DNA of 64,000 nucleotides from Candidatus Dactylopiibacterium sp. (GTDB taxonomy: Bacteria; Pseudomonadota; Gammaproteobacteria; Burkholderiales; Rhodocyclaceae): NCBI GenBank assembly GCA_031119555.1, contig JAVHXQ010000001.1, forward strand, positions 62,001 through 126,000. The letters are read 5' to 3'. This document shows positions 8,722-21,310 of the stretch, one piece after another. Every line of letters starts with the position of its first letter. Positions within the stretch are counted from its first letter, which is position 1. A program made the position numbers and the translations under genes. The notes beneath the pieces were generated by a model, which saw only the letters and a list, made by a program, of their open reading frames with translations, made no database searches and was not told the DNA's origin.

Positions 8722-8825
8722 GTCCAGTCTCTCCCGGGAGGAAATGCGCCCGCCGCCGGCGCGCAACACCGCGCGGGCCTCGTCGCCGGCTGGCGCCGAT
8801 GCGGACGCCCCGCTTCGCGCGGACG

Positions 8826-8857
8826 AAAAAAATCCCGGGACGCGCCCGGGATTTTGC
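8826..8857 (-). terminator. Rho-independent terminator of the beta-helix lipoprotein gene
   Basis: A 9-bp perfect stem (8831-8839 with 8845-8853) and a 5-base loop. Read on the minus strand it is followed by a T-run, placed about 30 bases after the stop codon at 8883. Confidence 0.85.
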
Positions 8858-8882
8858 CTGATGCCGTGACGGGCACGGTAGA

Positions 8883-11588
8883 TCAGCGCGAGGTCAGTGC
8901 GACCTCCAGGCGCTCCAGCTCGGTGCGGTTACCGGCCGAATGCGAACCGGTGAATTGCACGCCGAAGCCCCCTGCGTTGCTCGCGGCATTCGCCACCGTG
9001 GCCTGGAAGTGGATCTCGGCCGGCAGCTGGTAGCCCATCTGGGTGTTGGTCTGCGGCGAGCGGGTGGTCACGTCCGCCGTCAGCACGCTGCCGGTGAGCT
9101 TGAACGCGATCTTCATGCCAGGCATGTAGACCGAGCTTTCCACGTAGCTGTTGGGCAGCAAGGTCTTGGCGCCATTGACATACTCGAGCATGGACACACG
9201 CACGGAGTTGCCCGAGGACTGGATCGGCTTGTTGTTGTCCAGCGGGTCGGCCGAAAGGCGCTGGAAGCGCAGTGCGTAGCCGCTGCGGGAGACCGGGTCC
9301 CACTTCAGATAGACCTCCAGGTACTGGTCGGTCGCGCTGCCGAAGCCCTGCCCGGCGATCTTCTCGGGCGTGAGCTCGAGGGCGAGCGACATGTCGGAGA
9401 AGTTGCCCGCGGGCTGGTACAGCAGACGCGCGCCCTGGGTGGCGGTGCGCAGGCCGGCCACGCCGAGTGCGCCGTCGCGATCACCGATCACGTATTCCCA
9501 CGACTTGGTCGTGTCGGGCACCCAGGCCTGGGTGATGTCGGCCGGCTTGTAGGCGTCGGCGTACCAGACGTTCGTCTGACCCAGGGTATGGCCTTCCCAG
9601 CTGATGTTGGCGAAGTCCGTCGAGATCTGCAGCGGATGCGCCACATCGCCAGACGAGACCGGGCTGGTCGCGGCCACGGTGATCTCGCTGCCTGCGTTGC
9701 TGAACTCGTACTTCGGCACCACCACGGCCGTGAGGTACTGCCCCACGTCGCCGGCCGACAGCTGGTAGTTCTTGTAAGGCTTGGCGAGCGTGGTGCGGGC
9801 CACCTTCACGTCCTTGGAGCCGGCCGTGGCGCCGCGGAACCAGGTGATGTCGGAAGCATCCGTGAAGGCCGGGTGGTCATACGTGATCTGCAGGGCGGCC
9901 ACGTTGGAACCCACCGCGATCGCGGGCGTGCCTTGCACCACGGGTGCCGGCACCGTCTCGGGGTTGATGCGCAGCGCCACGTGCGCGGCGAGCCCGTTGG
10001 GCACGCGTGCCTTGATGACGGTGTTGATGATCGCGCCGGTCGCGTTCAGGTTGGCACGCAGGTGGAGCTTGCCGTCGCTGCCGGGCAGCGCCGTGAAGAG
10101 CGCGTGGTCATACTCGAACACGATGTCGGTGTACGCGAAGCCGCCCACGGGCACGAAGGCCGGGGTCACGATGATCTCGTTGGCGGGGTTGTCGGAAGCC
10201 ACCGAAGCCACGTTCGCGCTGAGGTCGAAGCGGAAGGGCGTGGCAAGCTTCTGCTGCTGGCCCGAGGGGTTCCAGTCGTCGCTGCCCTTGAGCAGGTTAT
10301 GCACGTTGTATTCGTTGCCGACCTTGAAGGCCTGCAGCGACTGGGCGTCGAGCGACTCGGTGACGAGCGGATTCTGCGGATCGAACACGACCGCGGAGCC
10401 ATCCTCGTAGCGGTTGTTGTACACGTAGTGCGTCACGTTGGGACGCTGCGTGTTCTCCCAGCGGATCTCTTCCTTGGGGCCCTTGAAGACGTTGTCCACC
10501 AGCGCCCAGTTGCCGCCGCTCTTGGAGAACCAGAACACCCCGCTGTCGTTGTAGAAATTGAACGTGGAGTTCAGGAAAGCCGCGATCGTCGTAGAGCCGC
10601 TGTAGGACGGGTGGCTGCCGTAGAAATCGAAGGTGCAGTTCTCGAACACGTTGATCGCACCGCCCGCGATGGCGTCATCGGTGAGCTGGAAGTACGAATC
10701 CTTGAAATAGACGCGCTTCGGGCCGATCGCGATGAGGTTCAGGAAGCTCACGAAACGGACGTTCTCGAAACGCATGCGGTCCAGGTCGCCGCTGACGCCG
10801 TCGGCCTTGGTGATCGTCTGTGCCTGCACGCGCGCATCGGTGCGGCGCGGCAGGTTCTGCGACGGATCACGCGGATACACGAGGTCCACCGAGGTGTAGT
10901 TGCCGAAGGTGACGTTGTAGGCCGAGAAATCCGTACCGATCCCGATCACGTTCCAGTTGCCGTTCGAGCCCATGGTCTGGCCGCGGTTACCCGCGATGCG
11001 CACGTCATCGGCGTTCGAGGTCAGGCCCTTGAAGATCAGGCCGGTCTGCGGGAACGAAATCCCGATCAGGCCCGGGTGCTCCGGCGTGTTGGCGCTGGCG
11101 GGGTCCTTGTAGTCGTCCGTCCAGTACACGCCCGGGGCGAAGTTGACCGTGGTGCCATCGGCAATGGCGGCCGCCTTCAACTCCTGCAGGGTACGGAAGG
11201 TGAAGCTCGTGCGGCGGCCTTCATCCAGGTAGGCATCGACGATCACGTTGCTCGCCGAAAGCTCCACGTGGCGCGCCTTGAGCGTCAGGTCGGCTTCCAC
11301 GCGGTCGTGCGCGAAATCCCACATCTGGCCGTCGGCGCGGAACCAGCCGACGAAGTAGTGGCTGCCGCCCTTGGCGGGCGAAGCCGGCGTGGCGAGCAAG
11401 GCGCCATGGCCAACATCCACTCGCGTGACGACGCCCTCGTTGTCGTAAGAGACCGTGTGCGAACTGGCCGCCGGCGGCTCATCCGAGCCGCCGCCCGAGC
11501 CCCCGCAGGCCGCGAGGACGAAAATGCCCAACGCCATGACCAGCAGGCTCAGAGGGTTCCCTCTTGCATACTTTCCGATTCGTTTCAT
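8883..11588 (-). CDS. Secreted lipoprotein with InlB-type repeat and right-handed beta-helix (pectin-active-like)
   Basis: A 901-residue lipoprotein. A type II signal ends at LAAC with Cys28, followed by a Gly/Ser linker. Residues about 43-110 match a Listeria-Bacteroides (InlB B) repeat: HYFVGWFRADGQ, then WDF and DLTLKARH. Residues about 125-400 resemble a pectinesterase/pectate-lyase-type beta-helix. That segment opens with FRTLQELKAAAIADG and VNFAPGVYW, then shows successive coils rich in F/N/V (FENVRFVSFLN, FENCTFDFYG, FLNSTFNFYN). The rest is beta-rich Ig-like and lectin-like sequence. An extracellular plant-polysaccharide enzyme anchored to the outer membrane is likely; the reaction (esterase or lyase) cannot be fixed. 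It is a single-gene unit with its own terminator and a promoter with direct repeats. Confidence 0.75.
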   Translation of the reverse strand: MKRIGKYARGNPLSLLVMALGIFVLAACGGSGGGSDEPPAASSHTVSYDNEGVVTRVDVGHGALLATPASPAKGGSHYFVGWFRADGQMWDFAHDRVEADLTLKARHVELSASNVIVDAYLDEGRRTSFTFRTLQELKAAAIADGTTVNFAPGVYWTDDYKDPASANTPEHPGLIGISFPQTGLIFKGLTSNADDVRIAGNRGQTMGSNGNWNVIGIGTDFSAYNVTFGNYTSVDLVYPRDPSQNLPRRTDARVQAQTITKADGVSGDLDRMRFENVRFVSFLNLIAIGPKRVYFKDSYFQLTDDAIAGGAINVFENCTFDFYGSHPSYSGSTTIAAFLNSTFNFYNDSGVFWFSKSGGNWALVDNVFKGPKEEIRWENTQRPNVTHYVYNNRYEDGSAVVFDPQNPLVTESLDAQSLQAFKVGNEYNVHNLLKGSDDWNPSGQQQKLATPFRFDLSANVASVASDNPANEIIVTPAFVPVGGFAYTDIVFEYDHALFTALPGSDGKLHLRANLNATGAIINTVIKARVPNGLAAHVALRINPETVPAPVVQGTPAIAVGSNVAALQITYDHPAFTDASDITWFRGATAGSKDVKVARTTLAKPYKNYQLSAGDVGQYLTAVVVPKYEFSNAGSEITVAATSPVSSGDVAHPLQISTDFANISWEGHTLGQTNVWYADAYKPADITQAWVPDTTKSWEYVIGDRDGALGVAGLRTATQGARLLYQPAGNFSDMSLALELTPEKIAGQGFGSATDQYLEVYLKWDPVSRSGYALRFQRLSADPLDNNKPIQSSGNSVRVSMLEYVNGAKTLLPNSYVESSVYMPGMKIAFKLTGSVLTADVTTRSPQTNTQMGYQLPAEIHFQATVANAASNAGGFGVQFTGSHSAGNRTELERLEVALTSR

Positions 11589-11806
11589 TGGTTTGCCTTC
11601 TGTGACCGCGCATGCGGCCTGTCGGATTGAAGAAGCGCCAGGCCCGGGCTACCTGCTTCCGTCGTTGCGATCCGCCACGGGGCGGGCTCCGCGTGCCGGC
11701 GCACGGCCCCTGGGGGCGGCTCCGGAAGGGCTCGACGGCTCCTCTGGTCAGCGAACGGACATGACACGCGGATCAACGTCCGCACGGTGCTCATGTAACT
11801 TTGTTA

Positions 11807-11835
11807 AAAGTATCGTTAACTGATCCCGGGAACAA
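11807..11835 (-). promoter_or_regulatory. Putative sigma-70 promoter for the beta-helix lipoprotein gene
   Basis: Read on the minus strand: TTGTTC (complement of 11830-11835), a 17-base spacer, then TACTTT (complement of 11807-11812), in the only AT-rich stretch of this intergenic region. The -35 and -10 boxes are imperfect, which fits an activator-dependent promoter. Confidence 0.5.
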
Positions 11836-11838
11836 TGT

Positions 11839-11866
11839 CTTACAACTAGTCGTTTACCCTTACAAC
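11839..11866 (-). promoter_or_regulatory. Direct repeat GTTGTAAG, 20-bp period, upstream of the lipoprotein promoter
   Basis: Two identical 8-base copies (complements of 11839-11846 and 11859-11866) are spaced exactly 20 bases start to start, about two helical turns, and end 3 bases upstream of the -35 box. This is a typical layout for a dimeric activator binding in tandem. A near-palindrome GAGAACGTTATC at 11867-11878 adjoins it and could be a second operator. The cognate regulator is unknown. Confidence 0.45.
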
Positions 11867-12273
11867 GAGAACGTTATCAAGCGAGATTAGTCAGGCAATT
11901 CGCCTCTGGCAGCGGGCTGGAGCCTGTCCCGCCCGCCCGCATGGCGCGGCGTCCGCGCGCCCTCGCCCGCCCGACGAACGGCGCACGGATGCCCTCGCCC
12001 GCGCGTGCGCCACGCGGATCCGTACGGGCTCGGGCGCGAACCGGCACGGGGCGAAGCCCGGGCCACGGCGCCGTGACCCGGAGCGGCCACGGGCCGCATG
12101 CCGGCAGCCGGCGTTGCGCGCAGGCGGCAGCTGCGACGCGGCGGGCAGGCCGGGTCAGTGGGTCGGTGGGTACGTTCGCGAAAACGTCGAGGCGCGCGGA
12201 AAGAGCGCGGCAAACGCCCGGCCGCGCGGCCGCATGGCGCGGCGCGCTGGCGCGCCCGCGCGGCCCCGCCGGC

Positions 12274-14772
<2,499 letters not shown>

Positions 14773-14912
14773 GCACACAGCCCTTCCGTTGGGAGATCCC
14801 GCTTTCGCGCATGCCCGCGCGAAGCCAACCCCGGACTATAACCAGACGCATCTCGCCGCGGGTGCGGCTCCACGGGCAGGTCCGGCGCGGGTACGGCGCG
14901 GGTACGGCGCGC

Positions 14913-15812
14913 TCAGTCCCAGTACGGCTGGGGGCCGAAGCGCTCGAGCAGATAATCGATGAAAGCGCGCACTTTGAGCGGCAAGTGGCGATTGGGCAGA
15001 TAGACGGCATACAGAAAGCGATCCACGGGCAGATAACCGGGCAGCACTTCGACGAGCTGGCCCCCCTGCAGGAACTGCCCCGCGATGAAGGTAGGCAGCA
15101 TCGCCAGCCCCAGCCCGCCCACGACGGCCTGCGAAAGCGCTTCGTCGTCGTTGATGCGCAGACTGCCGCTGACCGGCACCACGTGCTCGCCGCCCGGCCC
15201 CTGCAGGCGCCAGACGCCCTGACCGCTCTGGTAGGTGTAATCGAGGCAGTTGTGGCCGGACAACGCCTGGGGCGTGCGGGGCGTGCCGCGCCGCGCGAGG
15301 TAGTCCGGGCTTGCGCAGATCTTGCGACGGATGGGCGCGATCTGGCGCGCGACGAGATTCTCGCTGGGTTCGGCGATGATGCGCAGCGCGAGGTCGTAGC
15401 CCTCTTCCACCAGGTCGACGAGGCGGTCGCTGATGGTCATGTCCACTTTCAGGTCAGGGTGCTGCGCCATGAAGGCCGGCAGCGCGGAGGCCACGTGCAG
15501 CGTGCCGAACGCCACCGACGTGCTGATGCGCAGGGTGCCCCGGGGCTCCAGGTGCAGGCGGTTGACGGTTTCGCCCGCCTGGGTGATTTCCTCAAGGATG
15601 CGCTCGCAATGCTCGAAGTAGGCCCCGCCCACTTCGGTCAGGCTCAGGCGCCGCGTGCTGCGCTGGAGCAGGCGCACGCCCAGCGCGCCCTCCAGCCGCG
15701 CGACGGCCTTGCTGACGTGGGATTTCGAAACCCCGAGCTGGGCGGCGGCGGCCGAGAAGCTGCGGGATTTGACGACCTGCGCGAAAAGCAGCATGTCCTT
15801 GATGTCGTGCAT
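14913..15812 (-). CDS. LysR-family transcriptional regulator
   Basis: A 299-residue LysR-type regulator. The winged HTH at residues 1-62 has SFSAAAAQLGVSKSHVSKAV as helix-turn-helix. A periplasmic-binding-protein-like effector domain covers about 90-295. The sequence is of the broad CrgA/AaeR-like group common in proteobacteria. It is divergent from rnk with 133 bases between them, but rnk is a general factor and is not an obvious target. Effector and regulon are unknown. Confidence 0.9.
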   Translation of the reverse strand: MHDIKDMLLFAQVVKSRSFSAAAAQLGVSKSHVSKAVARLEGALGVRLLQRSTRRLSLTEVGGAYFEHCERILEEITQAGETVNRLHLEPRGTLRISTSVAFGTLHVASALPAFMAQHPDLKVDMTISDRLVDLVEEGYDLALRIIAEPSENLVARQIAPIRRKICASPDYLARRGTPRTPQALSGHNCLDYTYQSGQGVWRLQGPGGEHVVPVSGSLRINDDEALSQAVVGGLGLAMLPTFIAGQFLQGGQLVEVLPGYLPVDRFLYAVYLPNRHLPLKVRAFIDYLLERFGPQPYWD

Positions 15813-15945
15813 GGGCGGAATCTATCGTTTCACAGAGGAAACAGTATTGTGCGCCCCGGGCAGCTTATCAAGCACCGCCAGCCCTTTTATGATCGTCGGG
15901 AACCTTGCTTTCACGGGGCGTAATTCCCAACACATTCAGGCGCAT

Positions 15946-16311
15946 ATGCAGAACACCGACATCATCCTCGGAGATCTGGACTACTCCAGACTCATCACCA
16001 TGCCTTTGTCCGATGAACTGCGGGCGGAGCTGGATCGGGCGATTGTTGTTCCGATGAACTCCATATCGCACGAAATCGTCACGCTTTTTGCCCACGTCCG
16101 CTATCGCGACGAAGCCACCCAGCAGTGCCGGGGCGTCGAGATCGTGCCGCCCGAGGACGCCGATGCCGCGCGCGGCCGCGTTTCGGTCCTGGCGCCGGTC
16201 GGCGCCGCCCTGATCGGGCTCTGCGTGGGCCAAAGCATCGCGTGGCCCTTTCCCGATGGCAGCCTGCGCCACCTGACGGTGCTGGAAGTCTCGCCCGCCA
16301 CGGCCCCCTAG
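15946..16311 (+). CDS. rnk: Regulator of nucleoside diphosphate kinase (Rnk-like, GreA/GreB C-terminal fold)
   Basis: A 121-residue protein. The N-terminal half is a short helical region (DYSRLITM, DELRAELDRAIVV), and the C-terminal half is the FKBP-like GreA/GreB domain with VSVLAPVGAALIGLCVGQSIAWPFPDG. Rnk proteins bind RNA polymerase but lack the long catalytic coiled-coil tip of Gre factors, and this one likewise has only short helices. The frame is open further upstream, but the ATG at 15946 begins the conserved N-terminus. It is slightly shorter than the 136 residues of the enteric protein. Confidence 0.83.
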   Translation: MQNTDIILGDLDYSRLITMPLSDELRAELDRAIVVPMNSISHEIVTLFAHVRYRDEATQQCRGVEIVPPEDADAARGRVSVLAPVGAALIGLCVGQSIAWPFPDGSLRHLTVLEVSPATAP

Positions 16312-16401
16312 CGCCGGCCGCCGCCTCTCATTCCCACCCTTTCCATCCACCCCTCAGCGCCAGCCGCCGCTTCCCGCGCGCGGCCGCGCCGGAGCCCTGC
16401 C

Positions 16402-17742
16402 GTGTACCACACTCCTGCCACCTTCCTTGCCCGCGTTGCCCTGAACCACCCGGAGCAGCCCGAGTTCCTCCAGGCCGTGACCGAGGTCGTCGAAAGCATC
16501 TGGCCTTTCCTCGACAGCCATCCCGAATACCGCGAGCAGGCCGTGCTGGAGCGCCTCGTCGAAGCCGAGCGCATCGTGAGCTTTCGCGTCTGCTGGACGG
16601 ACGACAAGGGCCAGGTCCGCGTCAATCGCGGCTACCGCGTCCAGCACTCGTCCTCCATCGGCCCCTACAAGGGCGGGCTGCGCTTCCACCCCAGCGTGAA
16701 TCTCTCGATCCTGAAGTTCCTCGCCTTCGAGCAGACCCTCAAGAATGCACTCACCACGCTGCACATGGGCGGCGCCAAGGGCGGAGCCGATTTCGACCCG
16801 AAGGGGAAAAGCCCCGCCGAAGTCATGCGCTTCTGTCAGGCCTTCATGACCGAGCTGCATCGCCATATCGGCGCCGACACCGACGTGCCCGCCGGCGACA
16901 TCGGCGTGGGCGCGCGTGAAATCGGCTACCTGAGCGGCATGATGAAGAAGCTCAGCAACCGCAGCGACTGCGTGTTCACGGGCAAGAGCGTCCCGCTCGG
17001 CGGCTCGCTGATCCGCCCCGAAGCCACGGGCTACGGCACCGTGTATTTCGCCGAGCAGATGCTCGCGCGGCGCGGCGCGGCCCTGGCGGGCCTGCGGGTA
17101 GGCGTGTCGGGCGCCGGCAACGTGGCCCAGTACGCCATTGAGAAAGCCATGGAACTGGGCGCGCGCGTGGTGACGGTGTCCGACTCGCGCGGCACGGTGG
17201 TGGATGAGGAAGGCTTCACGCCCAAGAAACTCGCCGCGCTCATGGACGTGAAGAACCGCCAGCAAGGCAGCCTGGAGGAATACGCCCGCCGCGTCGGCGC
17301 CACCTATCAGGCGCAGGCCCGCCCCTGGCACACGCCGATGGACGTCGCCCTGCCCTGCGCGACGCAGAACGAACTCGACCGCGAAGACGCGCTCGCGCTG
17401 CTGCGCAACGGCGTGCGCTGCGTGGCCGAAGGCGCCAACATGCCGACCACTGCCGAAGCCGCCCACCTGTTCGAAGAGCACGACGTGCTCTACGCGCCCG
17501 GCAAGGCCAGCAACGCGGGCGGCGTCGCCACCTCGGGGCTGGAAATGAGCCAGAACGCCATGCGTCTGTCCTGGACGCGCGAAGAGGTGGACCAGCGCCT
17601 GCGCAACATCATGCTCGGCATCCATGAGGAATGCGCGGAATACGGCGCCCTCAAGGGCGGCCGCATCAGCTACGCGCGCGGCGCCAACATCGCGGGCTTC
17701 GTCCGCGTGGCGGACGCCATGCTCGCGCAAGGGGTGCTCTGA
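16402..17742 (+). CDS. gdhA: NADP-specific glutamate dehydrogenase
   Basis: A 446-residue hexameric-type glutamate dehydrogenase that makes glutamate from 2-oxoglutarate and ammonium. Lys90 in GPYKGGLRFHP binds the substrate, and Lys126 in GGAKGGADFDPKG is the catalytic lysine. The Rossmann motif GVSGAGNVAQ at about 234-243 binds the nucleotide. The length and KGGLRFH/GGAKGG spacing match the NADP-dependent small-subunit class. The start is GTG at 16402, with GGAG at 16391-16394. It appears monocistronic. Confidence 0.96.
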   Translation: MYHTPATFLARVALNHPEQPEFLQAVTEVVESIWPFLDSHPEYREQAVLERLVEAERIVSFRVCWTDDKGQVRVNRGYRVQHSSSIGPYKGGLRFHPSVNLSILKFLAFEQTLKNALTTLHMGGAKGGADFDPKGKSPAEVMRFCQAFMTELHRHIGADTDVPAGDIGVGAREIGYLSGMMKKLSNRSDCVFTGKSVPLGGSLIRPEATGYGTVYFAEQMLARRGAALAGLRVGVSGAGNVAQYAIEKAMELGARVVTVSDSRGTVVDEEGFTPKKLAALMDVKNRQQGSLEEYARRVGATYQAQARPWHTPMDVALPCATQNELDREDALALLRNGVRCVAEGANMPTTAEAAHLFEEHDVLYAPGKASNAGGVATSGLEMSQNAMRLSWTREEVDQRLRNIMLGIHEECAEYGALKGGRISYARGANIAGFVRVADAMLAQGVL

Positions 17743-18177
17743 AGCCCCCGGAGCCTCCAGCCGCCCGGCCCCTCCGGGCGCAGGAGGCCCGGCACGGCCC
17801 GCGCGGCGCGCCCATGCCCGTGCGCGCGGCGGGCAACTTCGGGCGAATCCGCCCCCTCCAGCCTCGCCCCAAGCAAGTCACGCGCCGCCTGCGCGCGGCA
17901 GCAGGACACCCCGCCAGGAACTGCCCCCGGATGCGATGAGACCGTGCCCGCACGGCATGGATGCACAACGCGCCATGGCGTGCGCACGCCCACCGCCGCT
18001 GCTTTTCGCATGACCGAAGCGATCCGAGCAACGACGGACATCGCGGTGTATCAACGGGGAGACGGGGAGACGCCCGACTTCGGGAAACCGGAGGGGCGCG
18101 CGCAGGAGCGGCGGCGGAAAAAGCAAAAGCCGCGGAATCCGCGGCTTTTGCGACCCTTGCTGAACAAGGAAAAATCC
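17743..18177. other. Intergenic region after gdhA
   Basis: About 435 bases. A 7-bp GC hairpin at 17762-17780 (no T-run) may help end gdhA transcription. The remaining GC-rich sequence carries only short Arg-rich open frames on both strands, none with a credible start or family resemblance. It ends in the strong bidirectional hairpin beside the tRNA gene. Confidence 0.5.
18124..18150. terminator. Bidirectional terminator downstream of tRNA-Pro
   Basis: A perfect 12-bp stem (18124-18135 with 18139-18150) and a 3-base loop. It is A-rich on the left and T-rich in the right arm. It lies 28 bases beyond the tRNA 3' end on the minus strand and also faces transcription coming from gdhA. Confidence 0.82.
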
Positions 18178-18254
18178 TGGTCGGGGTGAGAGGATTCGAA
18201 CCTCCGGCCTCTACGTCCCGAACGTAGCGCTCTACCAGGCTAAGCTACACCCCG
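18178..18254 (-). tRNA. tRNA-Pro, anticodon CGG
   Basis: A 77-base cloverleaf on the minus strand. The acceptor stem is CGGGGTG/CACCCCG with discriminator A and a genome-encoded CCA end (18178-18180). The anticodon stem is CTACG/CGTAG around loop TTCGGGA, giving anticodon CGG, which reads CCG proline codons. The T-loop TTCGAATC is intact. It is followed by a strong terminator. CCG is a common codon in this GC-rich genome. Confidence 0.97.
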
Positions 18255-18284
18255 CTTGCAACTGCGTTGAACTTCCTGTATTTG

Positions 18285-19262
18285 TCAGTAAGTTCGCGCA
18301 ACTGCGAAAGAACATAATTTTAGCAGCGACTCTTTGAAAATGGAAGGGGGAAGTCCCAGAATATTTTCGCGGGCTACCCCGGCTTCACGCGCCGCGTGTT
18401 CGCGCGTGGCATCGAGCGCGCCGCACGCATGCACCGCCGCGATGACTTCCGGAAAAGCTTCCCGTCCGCCCTCCTCGATGGCCCGGCGCACCAGCGCCGA
18501 CTGTGCCGCCGAGCCGTGCTGCATCACGTGGATGAGCGGCAGCGTGGGCTTGCCTTCGGCCAGATCGTCGCCCAGATGCTTGCCGGTGGCGGCTTCGTCG
18601 CCAGAGTAATCGAGCACGTCGTCGATGAGCTGGAATGCGGTTCCCAGGTGGCGCCCAAAGGCGGCGATGCGCTCCTGACCGGCTGCGTCCTCGCCGCCCA
18701 GGATCGCGCCGATACGCGCGGAGGCTTCGAACAGCGTGGCGGTCTTGTAATGGATCACGCGGAGGTAATCCTCCACCGTCACATCCGCATTATGTATGTT
18801 GAGCAACTGCAGCACTTCGCCTTCGGCGATCACGTTGGTGGCGTCGGCCAGCACCTGCATGATCTGCATGTTCCCCACACCCACCATCATCTGGAACGCG
18901 CGCGAGTAGAGAAAATCCCCCACCAGCACGGCAGCTGCGTTGCCGAACATGGCATTGGCCGTTTCGCGGCCCCGGCGCAGATCGGATTCGTCCACCACGT
19001 CGTCGTGCAGCAGCGTGGCGGTGTGGATGAACTCGACGACGGCGGCCAGCTCGTGATGCTTGTTGCCCTGCACCCCCAGCGCGTTGGCCACGTAGAGCAG
19101 CAAAGCCGGGCGCAGTCGCTTGCCGCCCGCGCCGATGATGTATTCGGCAACCTGATTGATCAGGAGAACTTCGGAACTCAGGCGCTCGCGGATGACCTGG
19201 TTGACGGCTTCCATGTCTGCGGCGACCGGTGCGTAGATGGTTTCGAGTTGCAAGGCACTCAC
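18285..19262 (-). CDS. ispB: Octaprenyl diphosphate synthase (polyprenyl synthetase)
   Basis: A 325-residue all-trans polyprenyl diphosphate synthase that makes the isoprenoid tail of ubiquinone. The first aspartate-rich motif DDVVD is at 87-91 ([15 protein letters not shown]) and the second, DDVLD, at 214-218 ([12 protein letters not shown]). GGKRLRP at 47-53 binds isopentenyl diphosphate. The open frame runs on over rplU, so the start must be internal. The GTG at 19262 gives [17 protein letters not shown], matching betaproteobacterial IspB N-termini. It is divergent from rplU, the classic ispB/rplU arrangement. Chain length (C40) is inferred from the family, not seen. Confidence 0.9.
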   Translation of the reverse strand: MSALQLETIYAPVAADMEAVNQVIRERLSSEVLLINQVAEYIIGAGGKRLRPALLLYVANALGVQGNKHHELAAVVEFIHTATLLHDDVVDESDLRRGRETANAMFGNAAAVLVGDFLYSRAFQMMVGVGNMQIMQVLADATNVIAEGEVLQLLNIHNADVTVEDYLRVIHYKTATLFEASARIGAILGGEDAAGQERIAAFGRHLGTAFQLIDDVLDYSGDEAATGKHLGDDLAEGKPTLPLIHVMQHGSAAQSALVRRAIEEGGREAFPEVIAAVHACGALDATREHAAREAGVARENILGLPPSIFKESLLKLCSFAVARTY

Positions 19263-19334
19263 ACAAGGGGTCGGGGCAAAGGCGGAATGGTATGGGGGCG
19301 GCAATGCGAGCGTCAAGCCAACGCACGAACGGGC

Positions 19335-19363
19335 TTGACCCGGCCCCGCCCTCCGGGCATAAT
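19335..19363 (+). promoter_or_regulatory. Sigma-70 promoter of rplU-rpmA-obgE
   Basis: TTGACC at 19335-19340, a 17-base spacer and CATAAT at 19358-19363, about 30 bases before the predicted leader end and 38 before the rplU start. A near-consensus promoter, as expected for ribosomal protein genes. Confidence 0.82.
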
Positions 19364-19400
19364 CCCGCGTTTCCCACGCTCTTTGTATTTGGAGTCCAAC

Positions 19401-19712
19401 ATGTATGCGGTCGTAAAAACCGGTGGCAAGCAATATCGCGTTGCTGCTGGCGAAAAAATCAAGGTAGAACAGATACCGGCAGACGTTGGCACTGAAATCA
19501 CGCTCGACCAGGTTCTCATGGTCGGCGAAGGCGAGTCCGTGAAAATCGGCGCGCCGCTGGTTGCTGGTGCAATTGTCAAGGCCACCGTCCTGGCTCAGGG
19601 CCGTCACAAGAAGGTCGAGATCTTCAAGATGCGCCGTCGCAAGCACTACCAGAAGCACCAGGGTCACCGTCAGAACTACACCGAGCTTCGCATCGAAGCG
19701 ATCTCGGCTTAA
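19401..19712 (+). CDS. rplU: 50S ribosomal protein L21
   Basis: A 103-residue ribosomal protein L21 that binds 23S rRNA in the large subunit. It begins [14 protein letters not shown], the family signature, and ends with the [16 protein letters not shown] basic segment. GGAG at 19391-19394 precedes the ATG. It is first in the rplU-rpmA-obgE order found across proteobacteria, driven by a near-consensus promoter at 19335-19363. Confidence 0.98.
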   Translation: MYAVVKTGGKQYRVAAGEKIKVEQIPADVGTEITLDQVLMVGEGESVKIGAPLVAGAIVKATVLAQGRHKKVEIFKMRRRKHYQKHQGHRQNYTELRIEAISA

Positions 19713-19729
19713 GCAGGAGCTAATACGCC

Positions 19730-21224
<1,495 letters not shown>

Positions 21225-21310
21225 GCGCCACGCGGCCCGCCGCGCGCGGGCCCGGCGCGCCGCCTGGACTCACTGAAACCGCCGCGCCCGGCGGGCAACG
21301 AAAGACCCCG

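Larger units (their letters stand above)
11589..12273. other. Long intergenic region between the beta-helix lipoprotein and the hybrid kinase
   Basis: About 685 bases. The AT-rich segment 11790-11890 holds the promoter and direct repeats described separately, leaving an approximately 220-base untranslated leader before the lipoprotein gene. From about 11890 to 12273 the sequence is very GC-rich with short self-complementary stretches. Open frames there are Arg/Pro/Ala-rich and look like chance. No gene or RNA could be supported. Confidence 0.5.

Noticed and set aside
8940-11630. An 896-codon plus-strand open frame opposite the beta-helix lipoprotein
   Set aside because: Composition (Arg, His, Val, Gly heavy) and lack of motifs show it is antisense noise; the minus-strand product has a signal peptide and domains.
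17743-18177. A possible small RNA or small gene after gdhA
   Set aside because: No promoter, conserved start or family found; only a GC hairpin and the tRNA-side terminator.
18178-18254. tRNA-Pro as an integration site for a mobile element
   Set aside because: No integrase, no duplicated tRNA end and no compositional change were seen around it.
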